From assembly GCF_000381745.1 (NCBI RefSeq), contig NZ_KB906970.1, positions 85,735 through 149,734 on the forward strand: a DNA stretch of 64,000 nucleotides, written 5' to 3'. Both the position numbers and the translations under genes were made by a program. Of the stretch, positions 9,402-19,325 are shown piece after piece. Position 1 is the first letter of the stretch, and each line of letters begins with the position of its first letter. The DNA comes from Psychromonas ossibalaenae ATCC BAA-1528 (GTDB lineage: Bacteria > Pseudomonadota > Gammaproteobacteria > Enterobacterales > Psychromonadaceae). The notes under the pieces were generated by a model that worked only from the letters and a program-made list of their open reading frames with translations, was not told the DNA's origin and did not search any database.

Positions 9402-10052
9402 TTAATCTAACTGTTTTACCAGCCATTTTTTCCATCGTGTTAATTTGTTTTTGTCGCCTTGTGTTAACAACTGCGGATCAATCTGCCGCAGCCACTGCTG
9501 CAATGCAAACCAGTCATCTTTAACTTCAATGAGACCTGTACCCTGATGTTTATTTTTGCGGCTGAATCCCGGCGTTAACTGCCATTGCGGTAAATGCTCT
9601 AGTGCAGTGCCTGCCGGCCAGGATGCACCAAAATCAATTATTTTAATTGAGCCGAGCTCAGGCTGATAAATTACATTTGAAGGTTTAATATCACCATGTA
9701 CCCAGCCCTGCTGATGTAAATGGCAAACGGCGCGCACAATTTGAGGTATCAAAGAGATAAACAGGCTGCTCTGCACCTGTGAAAACGCCAGTATGCTTTG
9801 CCCGTTTATATAGGACAGTATTAATAATGAGGAGGCAGGCAGGTATTCAAGCGACTGCTGGATATAAGGTGAACTACATTGTGACATGCAGGACCATTCC
9901 CTGTGCAGCAGTTCATTTTCAGCGTGTTTAATAATGACCTTAGTGCCGCAGCTGCGGTCAGAAGCCAGCCATACCTGCGGGGTAAATGCGCTGATTAATG
10001 TGAAGCGCTGTACAAGAATATCACCAGCATTATAATCTTCAATGTCGGTCAT
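9402..10052 (-). CDS. Minimal Ser/Thr protein kinase-like protein
   Basis: The 216-residue protein has kinase landmarks: a candidate ATP lysine (K42 in VIIK), the catalytic loop HGDIKPSNV (H119, D121, K123, N126) and the metal-binding DFG (140-142). It lacks a recognisable glycine-rich loop and the long C-lobe of Hanks kinases, and has no membrane segment or sensor domain. It starts 23 bases after the maf stop, so the two are probably one operon. T6SS loci often encode kinases (PpkA), but this one is about 3.4 kb from tssM and on the other strand, so a T6SS role is only a possibility. The lack of a P-loop leaves activity uncertain. Confidence 0.78.
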   Translation of the reverse strand: MTDIEDYNAGDILVQRFTLISAFTPQVWLASDRSCGTKVIIKHAENELLHREWSCMSQCSSPYIQQSLEYLPASSLLILSYINGQSILAFSQVQSSLFISLIPQIVRAVCHLHQQGWVHGDIKPSNVIYQPELGSIKIIDFGASWPAGTALEHLPQWQLTPGFSRKNKHQGTGLIEVKDDWFALQQWLRQIDPQLLTQGDKNKLTRWKKWLVKQLD

Positions 10053-10075
10053 TAGCTCGCTCTTACAAAGGCTTG

Positions 10076-10657
10076 TTAAATAACTGCAAAATTTTCTTCT
10101 TCTAACATTTTTATCAAAGAAATTAAGGGTAAACCGATCAGGCTGTTTGGATCTTTACCTTCAAATCCTTCAAATAATGCAATACCGTATCCTTCACTTT
10201 TAAAGCTGCCGGCGCAGTTGAACGGCTGCTCTTTATTGAGGTAGTTGGTGATCATTACATCGCTTAACTCTCTAAACTGTACGACATAAGGTTCAACCAA
10301 AGACTGGGTTTTACCGGTTTTACTGTTAATTAAAGCCAGACCTGTATAAAAGGTGATTTTTTTACCGCTGGCCGCTTTTAACTGCTGAAAAGCATTATCA
10401 AAATTACCTGGTTTACCCAGAATTACTCCGTTATTTACACACACTTGATCTGAGCCGATAACCAGTGCATTTTCATAAGCGGGGCAGACTGCGGATGCTT
10501 TAGCAACAGCCAGTCGTTCAACAAGCTCAACGGCCGTTTCCCGGGGAAGGGGCGTTTCATCTACATTGGGTTTTTCCGTTGTAAAGGCTAAAAACAATTT
10601 ATCTAAAAGCTGCTTTCTAAAAGGTGACGTTGACGCTAATACTAATGTCTGAGGCAT
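10076..10657 (-). CDS. yceF: Maf-family nucleotide pyrophosphatase YceF
   Basis: The 193-residue product opens with STSPFRKQLLDKL and contains DETPLPRETAVELVERLA, IGSDQVC and the FKSEGYGIALFE region, all typical of Maf proteins. The yceF subgroup hydrolyses modified nucleotides such as 7-methyl-GTP in the E. coli enzyme. In enterobacteria yceF lies divergent from yceD beside the plsX-fab cluster, exactly as here. The downstream kinase gene probably shares its transcript. Confidence 0.93.
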   Translation of the reverse strand: MPQTLVLASTSPFRKQLLDKLFLAFTTEKPNVDETPLPRETAVELVERLAVAKASAVCPAYENALVIGSDQVCVNNGVILGKPGNFDNAFQQLKAASGKKITFYTGLALINSKTGKTQSLVEPYVVQFRELSDVMITNYLNKEQPFNCAGSFKSEGYGIALFEGFEGKDPNSLIGLPLISLIKMLEEENFAVI

Positions 10658-10875
10658 AACTTTCTCAAGGTTAATGGAATATTGAAGACATTTTATGGTG
10701 GGAAAATTAATAAAGCGATAATTTAATAAAATAATCGCTCATTATTTAAGGTATTAGTGTTCACTATCTAGAATCCCGAAGATCAAAAATACGAATCAGC
10801 TATCCTAACGAAAACTTTGCAAAAATGTTCCTTTTTCTTTGACTATCTTGACCGCTATCTATATTATTCGCGACC

Positions 10876-11397
10876 ATGCAAAAGGTTAAACTACCGATTA
10901 GCGTTGATCCTGTTCGCGCTGCACAAAAGCATTTGGAACTCGAAGCTCGAATTCCAAAAGAACTTTTGAGCAGATTAGCAGAGTCAACAATCAGTGTTCA
11001 CTCTGATATCGACACAGTTTTCTCATTTGATATTGATAAGCAGAAGCTAAGAATATTTCATGGTAAAGCAAGTGTTGCAGTAGAGCTAATTTGTCAACGG
11101 TGCAATGCGCCTATGATTTATCAGTGTGAAGCTGAATTTACGTATTGTCCCGTTCATAACCAAGAACAGGAAAATAATTTACCAGACGCCTATGAATCCA
11201 TTTATTATGATGAGAATGGAGAGGTGAATCTTCATCAGGTTGTAGAAGACGAGCTGATATTGGCACTTCCGCAAATTGCAAAACACGCAATTGAAGAGTG
11301 TCAACAAAGTGAGTTTGAACTTACCTTTGGTGAAATTGATGAAGAAGAACAGCGTCCCAACCCATTTGAAGCTTTAGCTAAATTAAAGCACAAATAA
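10876..11397 (+). CDS. yceD: YceD (DUF177) protein, 23S rRNA accumulation
   Basis: The 173-residue protein matches the DUF177/YceD family in length and layout, with a central CQRCNAP motif (CxxC) and an acidic C-terminal half ending NPFEALAKLKHK. In bacteria and plants the family supports accumulation of 23S rRNA, and the gene nearly always precedes rpmF. Here rpmF starts 18 bases after its stop, so they are cotranscribed. The upstream 218 bases separate it from divergent yceF and hold its promoter. Confidence 0.93.
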   Translation: MQKVKLPISVDPVRAAQKHLELEARIPKELLSRLAESTISVHSDIDTVFSFDIDKQKLRIFHGKASVAVELICQRCNAPMIYQCEAEFTYCPVHNQEQENNLPDAYESIYYDENGEVNLHQVVEDELILALPQIAKHAIEECQQSEFELTFGEIDEEEQRPNPFEALAKLKHK

Positions 11398-11415
11398 CAA
11401 GCAGGAATTTTTAAA

Positions 11416-11589
11416 ATGGCTGTACAAAAAAGTCGTAAAACTCGTTCAAAACGCGGTATGCGTCGTTCACATGACGCTCTAACTGCGCCGGCTCAACTTA
11501 CTGTTGACGCTACGTCTGGTGAAACTCACCGTCGTCATCACATGACTGCTGACGGTTTCTACAAAGGCAAAAAAGTAATCGAATTGTAG
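11416..11589 (+). CDS. rpmF: 50S ribosomal protein L32
   Basis: An ATG preceded by AGGAATTTTTAAA opens a 57-codon frame beginning [20 protein letters not shown] and ending GKKVIEL. Both the sequence and the length equal those of L32 from other gammaproteobacteria. L32 is a basic protein of the large subunit near the peptidyl-transferase region. It lies between yceD and plsX as in E. coli. It lacks the four zinc-binding cysteines of the alternative L32 form. Confidence 0.97.
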   Translation: MAVQKSRKTRSKRGMRRSHDALTAPAQLTVDATSGETHRRHHMTADGFYKGKKVIEL

Positions 11590-11596
11590 GATTACT

Positions 11597-12637
11597 TTGC
11601 GTAAACTTACCATTGCGCTTGATGTCATGGGGGGCGATTTCGGCCCCCATATTTCCCTCTTGGCCACAGTAAAATCACTCCAGCTGCACCCCGAATTATC
11701 ACTGATTATTGTTGGTAATCGTTCGCAAATACTCCCTTTTTTAAAAAAACATCAACTTTTAGATCACTCCCGTTTGAGTTTTATTCATGCAGATAATTTT
11801 ATCTCCATGGAAGATAATCCAGTGCATGTGCTTCGTCGAGGTTCCGGTTCATCAATGCATATGGCTTTAGATCTTGTTGCTCAGGGTAAAGCGGATGCCT
11901 GCGTCAGTGCCGGAAATACCGGGGCATTAATGCTGCTTGCTAAGCAGGCTTTGAAAACATTACCGGGCATTTCACGTCCAGCACTGGTGGCCGCGCTGCC
12001 GAATAACTGTTCGGGTTTTACCTATCTGCTGGATCTCGGCGCAAACTTACAGTGCGATAGTGATACCCTGTTTAATTTTGCTGTTATGGGCAGTGTATTA
12101 TGTGAAAAAGTGCAGCAGATAAAATCGCCGCGCACGGCACTGCTGAATGTCGGTAAAGAAAATAATAAAGGCAATGATGTTATTAAACGCTCTGCCGGTC
12201 TGTTAAAGCAGACAAAACATATAAATTATGCTGGTTTTATTGAAGCCAATGAATTGTTCTCAGGTCGGGCCGACGTGGTTGTAACCGATGGTTTCAGCGG
12301 CAATGTGGCATTAAAAAGCTACGAAGGCATGGGAAGAGTCTTTTTAGAGCAGTTAGATAAAGCGATTAATACAAATATTTATAGTAAACTGCTGGGCAGA
12401 TTATTAAGGCCGATTTTAAAAAAGCAGCTAAAACATTTGCATCCGGACATGTATAATGGCGCCAGTTTAATTGGTTTACGCGGCATAGTTGTTAAAAGTC
12501 ACGGAAGTGCCAATGAAGTTGCATTTTCCTATGCCATTGAACAGGCCATAAAAGAGATTCAGTGGCAGATTCCAGCAAGCATAGCAAAAAAATTAGAAAC
12601 TGTTTTATCAGAGCGAGATTGTTTATCACATGAATAG
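11597..12637 (+). CDS. plsX: Phosphate acyltransferase PlsX
   Basis: PlsX converts acyl-ACP to acyl-phosphate for the first step of phospholipid synthesis. The 346-residue protein starts [17 protein letters not shown], contains [12 protein letters not shown] near residue 104 and [17 protein letters not shown] near 230, all hallmarks of the family. The only start fitting the conserved N-terminus is a TTG at 11597, 8 bases after the rpmF stop. Its last 8 bases overlap the fabH start. TTG use may limit its expression relative to neighbours. Confidence 0.96.
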   Translation: MRKLTIALDVMGGDFGPHISLLATVKSLQLHPELSLIIVGNRSQILPFLKKHQLLDHSRLSFIHADNFISMEDNPVHVLRRGSGSSMHMALDLVAQGKADACVSAGNTGALMLLAKQALKTLPGISRPALVAALPNNCSGFTYLLDLGANLQCDSDTLFNFAVMGSVLCEKVQQIKSPRTALLNVGKENNKGNDVIKRSAGLLKQTKHINYAGFIEANELFSGRADVVVTDGFSGNVALKSYEGMGRVFLEQLDKAINTNIYSKLLGRLLRPILKKQLKHLHPDMYNGASLIGLRGIVVKSHGSANEVAFSYAIEQAIKEIQWQIPASIAKKLETVLSERDCLSHE

Positions 12638-13589
12638 CAAAATTACAGGTACGGGTAGTTATCTACCAGAAACAGTACGTACAAACGACGATTTAGAAAA
12701 GATGGTTGATACCAGCGATGAATGGATCACCACACGTACAGGTATTAAAGAGCGTCGTATTGCTAATAAACAGGACACTATTGCCTTTATGGGCAAAGAA
12801 GCGGGTTTAAAAGCATTACAGGTAGCTGACTTAAAAGCTGAAGATTTAGATCTTATTATTGTGGCAACAACCAGTAATCATAATGCATTCCCTTCGGCTG
12901 CTTGTGAAGTGCAGAATTTACTGGGGATTTATAATATCCCTGCATTTGATGTGTCAGCTGCTTGTGCTGGTTTTACTTATGCATTAAGCGTGGCGGATAA
13001 CTTTATTAAAGCCGGCAGTGCTAAAAATGTATTAGTGATTGGTGCAGATGCTCTGGCAAATACCTGTGATCCTGCGGATCGCTCTACCATTATCTTATTC
13101 GGTGACGGTGCCGGTGCTGTTATTGTCAGTGCTTCAGAAGAGCAGGGGATTTTATCAACGCATATTAATGCCGACGGCCGTTTCGGTGATCTGCTTAAAC
13201 TGCCGAATGCGCAGCGCGGTATTGAGCAGTCAGTTCATGACTCGTATCTGTCAATGGCCGGTAACGATGTATTTAAAGTGGCAGTTAAAAAATTAAGCCA
13301 GGTTGTCGTGGATACTCTGGCGGCTAATAATATCGACAAACAACAGCTTGACTGGTTAGTACCGCACCAGGCTAATAAGCGCATTATCAGCGCAACCGCT
13401 AAAAAGCTGGGGATGTCCATGGAACAGGTGGTATTAACACTTGATAAACACGGCAATACCTCAGCCGCTTCTGTCCCACTGGCTTTTGACGAAGGCGTAC
13501 GCAGCGGCAAAATTAAGTCCGGACAGCTGGTATTATTAGAAGCATTCGGCGGCGGATTTACATGGGGCAGTGCCCTGATTCGTATGTAG
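12630..13589 (+). CDS. fabH: 3-oxoacyl-ACP synthase III (KAS III)
   Basis: FabH condenses acetyl-CoA with malonyl-ACP to start fatty acid synthesis. The catalytic cysteine sits in [12 protein letters not shown] (near residue 113), the histidine in VPHQANKRI and the asparagine in KHGNTSAAS, completing the Cys-His-Asn triad. The length of 319 residues is normal. It overlaps plsX and is followed by fabD after 45 bases. Confidence 0.97.
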   Translation: MNSKITGTGSYLPETVRTNDDLEKMVDTSDEWITTRTGIKERRIANKQDTIAFMGKEAGLKALQVADLKAEDLDLIIVATTSNHNAFPSAACEVQNLLGIYNIPAFDVSAACAGFTYALSVADNFIKAGSAKNVLVIGADALANTCDPADRSTIILFGDGAGAVIVSASEEQGILSTHINADGRFGDLLKLPNAQRGIEQSVHDSYLSMAGNDVFKVAVKKLSQVVVDTLAANNIDKQQLDWLVPHQANKRIISATAKKLGMSMEQVVLTLDKHGNTSAASVPLAFDEGVRSGKIKSGQLVLLEAFGGGFTWGSALIRM

Positions 13590-13634
13590 TTTTTGATATA
13601 CGACAAGACTTATCATTATTAGGAATTTAAAAAT

Positions 13635-14576
13635 ATGACAAACTTTACTTTTGCCTTTCCTGGACAGGGCTCGCAAAGTGTCGCTATGTTAGCTGAACTT
13701 GCTGAGTCATTTCCTGTTGTTGTAGACACTTATAAACAAGCAAGTGATGCATTAGGTTATGATTTATGGGAACTTGTGCAGCAGGGGCCAAGCGAGGCTT
13801 TAAATCAGACAGATAAAACCCAGCCGGCTTTGTTAGCTGCATCTGTGGCTATCTGGCGTGTATGGGCTGAGAAGGGCGGTGAAAAACCATCTGTAATTGC
13901 CGGTCACAGCTTAGGCGAGTACTCTGCATTAGTTTGTGCGGGTGTGATTGATTTTAAAGATGCAGTAAAACTTGTTGAACTGCGTGGTCAGTTAATGCAG
14001 CAGGCCGTTCCTGCGGGAACTGGCGCTATGTCTGCCATTATCGGTTTAGACAACGATAAAATTGCTGAATGTTGTAAACAGGCTGAACAAGGACAAGTTG
14101 TTTCTCCGGTAAACTTTAATTCACCGGGTCAGGTTGTTATTGCCGGTAATAAAGAAGCCGTAGAGCGTGCTGGTGTTTTACTTAAAGAAGCGGGTGCTAA
14201 ACGTGTATTACCGCTGCCGGTAAGTGTTCCTTCGCATTGTGCATTAATGAAACCTGCCGCTGAAAAATTAGCTGTGGCTTTACAGAGCATTGAATTTAAA
14301 GCGCCTGAAATCACGGTAATCAACAATGTTGATGTTGCTGCAGAAACCGATGCTGAAAAAATAAAAGATGCGCTGGTTCGTCAGCTTTTCTGCCCGGTAC
14401 GCTGGACAGAAATTGTTGAAAAAATGGCCGCTGACGGTATTACATTACAGGTTGAAGCCGGTCCGGGTAAAGTATTAAGCGGTTTAGTCCGCCGTATCGA
14501 CAAGAGCTTTACAGCTCAGTTTATCAATGACAGTGCAAGTTTAGAAAATGCATTAACTGCAGTTAAAGGAGAATAG
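13635..14576 (+). CDS. fabD: Malonyl-CoA:ACP transacylase
   Basis: FabD loads the malonyl group onto acyl carrier protein. The 313-residue product begins with FAFPGQGSQSVAML, has the nucleophile elbow GHSLGEYSALVCAG (serine near residue 93) and the partner histidine in VSVPSHCALMKPA. A GGAATTTAAAAAT spacer precedes the ATG. It lies 5 bases upstream of fabG in the classic fab order. Confidence 0.97.
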   Translation: MTNFTFAFPGQGSQSVAMLAELAESFPVVVDTYKQASDALGYDLWELVQQGPSEALNQTDKTQPALLAASVAIWRVWAEKGGEKPSVIAGHSLGEYSALVCAGVIDFKDAVKLVELRGQLMQQAVPAGTGAMSAIIGLDNDKIAECCKQAEQGQVVSPVNFNSPGQVVIAGNKEAVERAGVLLKEAGAKRVLPLPVSVPSHCALMKPAAEKLAVALQSIEFKAPEITVINNVDVAAETDAEKIKDALVRQLFCPVRWTEIVEKMAADGITLQVEAGPGKVLSGLVRRIDKSFTAQFINDSASLENALTAVKGE

Positions 14577-14581
14577 TCACC

Positions 14582-15310
14582 ATGCAGAATCAAATAGTAT
14601 TAATAACAGGCGCAAGCCGTGGTATCGGCCGTGCAATCGCGGAAAAATTTGTTGCATTAGGCGCAACTGTATTAGGTACAGCAACCAGTGAAAACGGCGC
14701 AAATGCTATCTCTGAGTACCTGGGTGATGCCGGTAAAGGTTTTGTATTAAATGTGACCGACACAGATTCAATCGCGGCACTTTTTGCTGATATTAAAGCT
14801 CAGTACGGTGTAGTAGATGTATTAGTCAATAACGCCGGTATTACGCGTGATAACTTATTAATGCGTATGAAAGACGATGAGTGGAATGACATCATTGATA
14901 CGAACTTAACGCCTATCTTCAAAATGAGTAAAGCGGCACTTCGTCCTATGATGAAAAAGCGCGCAGGCCGCATTATCAATGTGGGTTCAGTGGTTGGTAC
15001 TATGGGTAATGCGGGTCAGGCGAACTATGCGGCTGCTAAAGCAGGCGTTATTGGTTTTACTAAATCATTAGCGCGCGAAGTCGCAAGCCGCGGTATTACA
15101 GTGAATACTGTTGCACCTGGCTTTATCGAAACAGATATGACTAAAGCATTGACGGATGAGCAGCGTGCATCTACATTATCAGCTGTACCAGCCGGTCGTT
15201 TAGGGGATCCTAAAGAAATCGCAGCGACTGTTGCATTCTTAGCCTCAGAGGGCGCAGCCTACATTAACGGTGAAACTATTCACGTTAACGGCGGCATGTA
15301 TATGGTCTAA
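14582..15310 (+). CDS. fabG: 3-oxoacyl-ACP reductase
   Basis: This 242-residue short-chain dehydrogenase performs the NADPH-dependent reduction of beta-ketoacyl-ACP. Visible motifs are the cofactor loop TGASRGIGRAIA at the N-terminus, NNAG near residue 83, the catalytic serine region INVGSVVG, and YAAAK (Tyr and Lys of the triad) followed by GVIGFTKSLARE. The C-terminus ETIHVNGGMYMV is typical of FabG. It has an AGGAGAATAGTCACC ribosome site. Confidence 0.97.
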   Translation: MQNQIVLITGASRGIGRAIAEKFVALGATVLGTATSENGANAISEYLGDAGKGFVLNVTDTDSIAALFADIKAQYGVVDVLVNNAGITRDNLLMRMKDDEWNDIIDTNLTPIFKMSKAALRPMMKKRAGRIINVGSVVGTMGNAGQANYAAAKAGVIGFTKSLAREVASRGITVNTVAPGFIETDMTKALTDEQRASTLSAVPAGRLGDPKEIAATVAFLASEGAAYINGETIHVNGGMYMV

Positions 15311-15479
15311 AATAGACCTTATATAAATTTAAAAAATGAAAAAACATTTGGAATTTAACGATTTTTTGATTAATATCCAAAAATAACTGGTTGAATCAGT
15401 GATACAGTACTTGAATATTAAACGCGATAGAATAAACTATCGCAACTAACGCAATAGCGTATTCACAAAGGAAATAAAA

Positions 15480-15713
15480 ATGAGCAATATCGAAGAACGC
15501 GTAAAAAACATCATCGTTGAGCAACTTGGTGTTCAACTAGACGAAGTTGTAAACAAAGCTTCTTTCGTTGACGATCTAGGTGCTGATTCTTTAGATACAG
15601 TTGAACTTGTAATGGCTCTTGAAGAAGAGTTCGATACAGAAATCCCTGATGAAGAAGCAGAGAAAATCACTACTGTTCAATCAGCTATCGATTACGTTGT
15701 AAACAACGGTTAA
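15480..15713 (+). CDS. acpP: Acyl carrier protein
   Basis: The 77-residue acidic protein carries the phosphopantetheine attachment motif [12 protein letters not shown], with the serine near residue 37. It shuttles acyl chains among the Fab enzymes. The 169-base gap after fabG, which includes a 7-bp hairpin at 15424-15443, suggests its own promoter, as expected for such an abundant protein. AAAGGAAATAAAA precedes the ATG. Confidence 0.98.
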   Translation: MSNIEERVKNIIVEQLGVQLDEVVNKASFVDDLGADSLDTVELVMALEEEFDTEIPDEEAEKITTVQSAIDYVVNNG

Positions 15714-15741
15714 TCATTCACTGTGAATGATAAGAATTTCT

Positions 15742-15770
15742 AAAGGCGGTCTTCTGACCGCCTTTTGTGT
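15742..15770 (+). terminator. Rho-independent terminator after acpP
   Basis: A 10-bp stem (AAAGGCGGTC/GACCGCCTTT) with a TTCT loop and a T-rich tail lies 28 bases after the acpP stop. It separates acpP from fabF. Confidence 0.9.
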
Positions 15771-15857
15771 TTTAATGAGTTTATTAACTAAATTAGCACT
15801 GACTGTTTCTGGTGAGTATTTATTTAATCTAATTCGTCTGTAGTAGGAGAAGTTATA

Positions 15858-17099
15858 GTGTCAAAGCGTAGAGTGGTAATTACTGGTTTAGGTATGTTAT
15901 CCCCAGTAGGTAATTCAGTTGAACAATCTTGGGAAGCTGTGCAGGCTGGTCAAAGCGGTATCTCAAATATCGAACATTTTGATACTGAAAAATTTGCCTG
16001 TAAATTTGCCGGTTTAGTAAAAGATTTTAATGTTGAAGACTACATGCCTAAAAAAGAGGCGCGTAAAATGGATACCTTCATTCAGTATGGTGTTGCTGCC
16101 GCTGAACAGGCATTTCAGGATTCAGGTTTAGTAGTAACTGATGAAAATGCAGAGCGTATCGGTGTTGCAATCGGCTCGGGTATCGGCGGTATTACAACTA
16201 TTGAAACTAACGTACGTAACTTTGAAAAAAGCGGTCCGCGAAAAATCAGTCCGTTCTTTGTTCCGGCAACGATTATTAATATGATTTCAGGTCATGTTTC
16301 AATAAATAAAGGCCTTAAAGGGCCTAACATTGCTATTACTACTGCATGTACAACAGGTACACACAGTATTGGTACAGCTGCCCGCATGATTCAGTACGGT
16401 GATGCGGATGTGATGTTTGCCGGCGGCGCAGAAAAAGCATCAAGTGAACTAAGCATGGGCGGATTTGCTTCAGCTCGTGCACTGTCAACACGTAATGATT
16501 CACCGCAGACAGCTAGTCGTCCATGGGATGAGTCTCGTGATGGTTTCGTATTAGGTGACGGTGCTGGTGTGTTAGTGCTTGAAGAGTATGAGCATGCAAA
16601 AGCCCGCGGTGCAAAAATTTATGCTGAGTTTGTTGGTTTTGGTATGAGCGGCGATGCTTTCCATATGACGTCACCACCAGAAAGCGGTGCAGGTGCGGCA
16701 TTATCAATGAAAAATGCGATTAAAGATGCAAAAATTGAAGCTTCACAAATTCAGTACATTAATGCCCACGGTACTTCAACACCAGCTGGTGATATTGCGG
16801 AAACACAGGCTGTAAAAGGTATTTGGGGTGATGCAGCTAAAGATGTGATGATGAGCTCTACTAAATCTATGACTGGTCACCTGTTAGGCGCTGCCGGTGC
16901 GATTGAAGCAGTATTTAGTGTATTAGCACTGCGTGATCAGCTTGCTCCGCCTACGATTAACCTGGTAAATCCAAGCGAAGGCTGTGATTTAGACTACGTA
17001 ACAGACGGTAAAGCACGTCCTGCTGATATCGAATATGCACTGTCTAACTCATTTGGTTTCGGCGGTACAAACGGTACATTAATCTTTAAACGTATCTAA
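15858..17099 (+). CDS. fabF: 3-oxoacyl-ACP synthase II (KAS II)
   Basis: FabF elongates acyl-ACP and controls the C16:1 to C18:1 step, which matters for membrane fluidity in cold-adapted marine bacteria. The 413-residue protein has the catalytic cysteine in [12 protein letters not shown], the histidines in [11 protein letters not shown] and [14 protein letters not shown], and the C-terminal NSFGFGGTN. The start is a GTG at 15858 with AGGAGAAGTTATA before it; no ATG fits the conserved N-terminus [11 protein letters not shown]. Confidence 0.97.
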   Translation: MSKRRVVITGLGMLSPVGNSVEQSWEAVQAGQSGISNIEHFDTEKFACKFAGLVKDFNVEDYMPKKEARKMDTFIQYGVAAAEQAFQDSGLVVTDENAERIGVAIGSGIGGITTIETNVRNFEKSGPRKISPFFVPATIINMISGHVSINKGLKGPNIAITTACTTGTHSIGTAARMIQYGDADVMFAGGAEKASSELSMGGFASARALSTRNDSPQTASRPWDESRDGFVLGDGAGVLVLEEYEHAKARGAKIYAEFVGFGMSGDAFHMTSPPESGAGAALSMKNAIKDAKIEASQIQYINAHGTSTPAGDIAETQAVKGIWGDAAKDVMMSSTKSMTGHLLGAAGAIEAVFSVLALRDQLAPPTINLVNPSEGCDLDYVTDGKARPADIEYALSNSFGFGGTNGTLIFKRI

Positions 17100-17140
17100 T
17101 TAAGTAAAGTGCTTCTAGTCGTTATTAGATGCATTTGTTA

Positions 17141-17405
17141 TATGCCCAAACCACTTAAAGATTCAGATTCAGAGCTTAGCCCGGAAGTCAGAACAAGGCA
17201 CGATATGCAGAGAATGGTTATTCCCTTTTCAAACATTGTAACGCTGTGCTGATTTTCGAGCTAGGCTCCCGCAGGGCAAGGCGAGAGGCAACCATCTTCA
17301 GCGTTATAAAGCCTTGATCTAGAATGCTAGACCTGCGGCTTTATGTCTTGAATCTAGTCACCTCTCGTCTTGTTGATTCCTGTATCTTCGAGTGGCTTGG
17401 GTATA
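17141..17405 (+). repeat. Dispersed 265-bp repeat element with imperfect inverted ends (copy 1)
   Basis: The 374 bases between fabF and pabC hold no gene. The left end starts TATGCCCAAACCACTT and the right end is its imperfect complement (AGTGGCTTGGGTATA); about 20 of 26 terminal bases pair. The interior matches, over most of its length, the reverse complement of the element at 27354-27618: shared blocks include TTTTCGAGCTAG, a GGGCAAG block, CATCTTC, and CACCTCTCGTCTTGTTGATT against CACCTCACGACTTGCTGATT. Both copies are exactly 265 bases. Confidence 0.85.
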
Positions 17406-17421
17406 ATAATTACGTTAAAAT

Positions 17422-17451
17422 AAAAACCCGGTCTGATGATCGGGTTTTTTT
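17422..17451 (+). terminator. Terminator hairpin upstream of pabC
   Basis: AAAAACCCG and CGGGTTTTTT pair around a 10-base loop and end in a T run. It lies after the repeat and just before pabC, so it ends transcription coming from fabF; the two may still be linked by read-through. Confidence 0.85.
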
Positions 17452-17473
17452 ATGCCTGTTACTTATTAAATAG

Positions 17474-18319
17474 ATGAATAAGATGCTGATTAATGGAATT
17501 GAGTCAACAACAATTAATGCGGCTGACCGAGGCCTTGCTTACGGTGACGGTCTGTTTTCGACCATTAAAGTTGAATACGGCATGGTGCAGTTGTGGGATT
17601 ATCATCTGTACAGACTGCAGCTTGGTGCGCAAAAGTTGTTTTTTCCCGAAGTTGACTGGCAGCTGTTATCAGCTGAAGTTTCACAGTTAGCCGCCGGTAT
17701 TAGTGATAAACCGCTGGCAGTGATTAAAGTTATTTTAACCCGCGGCAGCGGCGGGCGCGGATACAGCAGCCAGGGCTGCGACAGTGTTGTACGCATTTTA
17801 TCTGCAGCTGCTTATCCCGATTGTTATCAGCAGTGGCAGAAAGAGGGGATTAAAGTTGTACAGTGTGAGCAGAAGCTGGCGGTTAACCGCCAGTTAGCCG
17901 GCCTGAAAACCTTAAACCGTTTAGAGCAGGTATTAATAAAGCATGAATTAGAAAGCAGACAAGCATTGGAAGGCATTGTTTGTGATAATGACGGTTATGT
18001 TATTGAAGCGTGCAGCGCTAATCTTTTTATCTATTTGGATAATCAGTGGCTGACACCCAAACTTGACGGCTCCGGGGTTGCCGGGGTCAAGCGCCGCCAG
18101 ATTATGCAGGCGTCAGAAAAAGCCGGTACACCTGTCAGGGAAGTAAGAATTAAAGCGGATGCCCTGTTTAACGCTCAGGCAGTGTGCCTGACTAATGCTC
18201 TGATGGGTATTGTTCCGGTAAAACAGTATCGGTCTCATATTTATAACGAGGCTGCTTTTTATTTAGTTCAACAATTACAATTATTATTAGAAGACGGAGA
18301 TTTGTTAAATGCCGATTAG
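17474..18319 (+). CDS. pabC: Aminodeoxychorismate lyase
   Basis: PabC is a pyridoxal-phosphate enzyme that releases p-aminobenzoate from 4-amino-4-deoxychorismate for folate synthesis. The 281-residue fold-type IV protein starts with DRGLAYGDGLFSTIKVEYG, has the lysine region LKTLNRLEQVLIKHE and the cofactor-binding VIEACSANLFIYLDNQWLTP. It sits between fabF and mltG as in E. coli. The gene ends 11 bases inside mltG. An ATG at 17483 is a possible alternative start. Confidence 0.95.
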   Translation: MNKMLINGIESTTINAADRGLAYGDGLFSTIKVEYGMVQLWDYHLYRLQLGAQKLFFPEVDWQLLSAEVSQLAAGISDKPLAVIKVILTRGSGGRGYSSQGCDSVVRILSAAAYPDCYQQWQKEGIKVVQCEQKLAVNRQLAGLKTLNRLEQVLIKHELESRQALEGIVCDNDGYVIEACSANLFIYLDNQWLTPKLDGSGVAGVKRRQIMQASEKAGTPVREVRIKADALFNAQAVCLTNALMGIVPVKQYRSHIYNEAAFYLVQQLQLLLEDGDLLNAD

Positions 18320-19307
18320 AAAAATCCTTATTTCGTTTGCTGTTTTATCTGCTTTAGCTGCTGCGGGTGTTTTCTGGGGATACAATAAATTATCTGATTA
18401 TTTAACCGTGCCGAGAATAGATAAAACTATCTTGTTTACGGTTGACGGCGGCAGTAACTTCTCCCGCTTAGGTAATCGACTTGCCGAGCAGTCAATAGTG
18501 AATGATCTCACCTGGTGGAAAGCGGTTGCTAAGTTACACCCGGAATTAACTAATATTAAGTCCGGCACTTATCAGTTTCAGGAAGGTTTTAATCTGCAGG
18601 ATATTTTAACCACCATTAATGAGGGGCGTGAATATCAGTTTAAAGTGACCTTTGTTGAAGGCAGTACCTTTAAAGAATGGTTAACTATATTAAATGATTC
18701 ACAAGCGCTTAAACCTACGGATAAAACCGAGCAGGAAATTCTGCAGCACCTGGCTAGTCCCTATAAAAAACTAGAGGGGTTGTTATTTCCTGAAACATAT
18801 CATTATCGTGCTGATATGAGTGTGCTGAAAATAATTGAAAAAGCTTATCAACATCAACAGCAGGTATTAAATAAGTTGTGGGCAGAGCGGGATAAAAACC
18901 TTCCTTTGAAAACGCCTTACGAGGCGCTTATTCTCGCCTCTATTATTGAAAAAGAGAGCGGCCTGTCGGCGGATCGTGACAAAATCTCTTCTGTATTTGT
19001 AAACCGTTTACGCCGCGGCATGCGTCTGCAGACAGATCCGACGGTCATTTACGGTATGGGAGAGCGTTATAACGGGCGTATCCGCAGTAAAGATCTGCGT
19101 GAAAAAACAGCTTATAATACTTACCGCATCAACGGCCTGCCGCCGACACCGATTGCTATGCCCAGTGAGGCCGCTTTATATGCGACGCTGCATCCGGCTA
19201 AAACTAACTATTTGTATTTTGTCAGTAAAGGTGATGGAAATTCTTATTTTTCGAAGAATCTAAAAGAGCATAACCGTGCCGTACAGAAGTATATTTTAGG
19301 CAAGTAA
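18309..19307 (+). CDS. mltG: Endolytic murein transglycosylase MltG (YceG)
   Basis: MltG cleaves nascent glycan strands at the inner membrane and is thought to set their length. The 332-residue product has one N-terminal membrane segment (about residues 6-24), a LysM-like region, and the YceG domain with the catalytic glutamate in ILASIIEKESGLSADRD and the conserved QTDPTVIYGMG and YNTYRINGLPPTPIAMPS stretches. It overlaps pabC by 11 bases and ends before a strong terminator. Confidence 0.96.
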   Translation: MPIRKILISFAVLSALAAAGVFWGYNKLSDYLTVPRIDKTILFTVDGGSNFSRLGNRLAEQSIVNDLTWWKAVAKLHPELTNIKSGTYQFQEGFNLQDILTTINEGREYQFKVTFVEGSTFKEWLTILNDSQALKPTDKTEQEILQHLASPYKKLEGLLFPETYHYRADMSVLKIIEKAYQHQQQVLNKLWAERDKNLPLKTPYEALILASIIEKESGLSADRDKISSVFVNRLRRGMRLQTDPTVIYGMGERYNGRIRSKDLREKTAYNTYRINGLPPTPIAMPSEAALYATLHPAKTNYLYFVSKGDGNSYFSKNLKEHNRAVQKYILGK

Positions 19308-19325
19308 CAGCTACGACTATCTATG

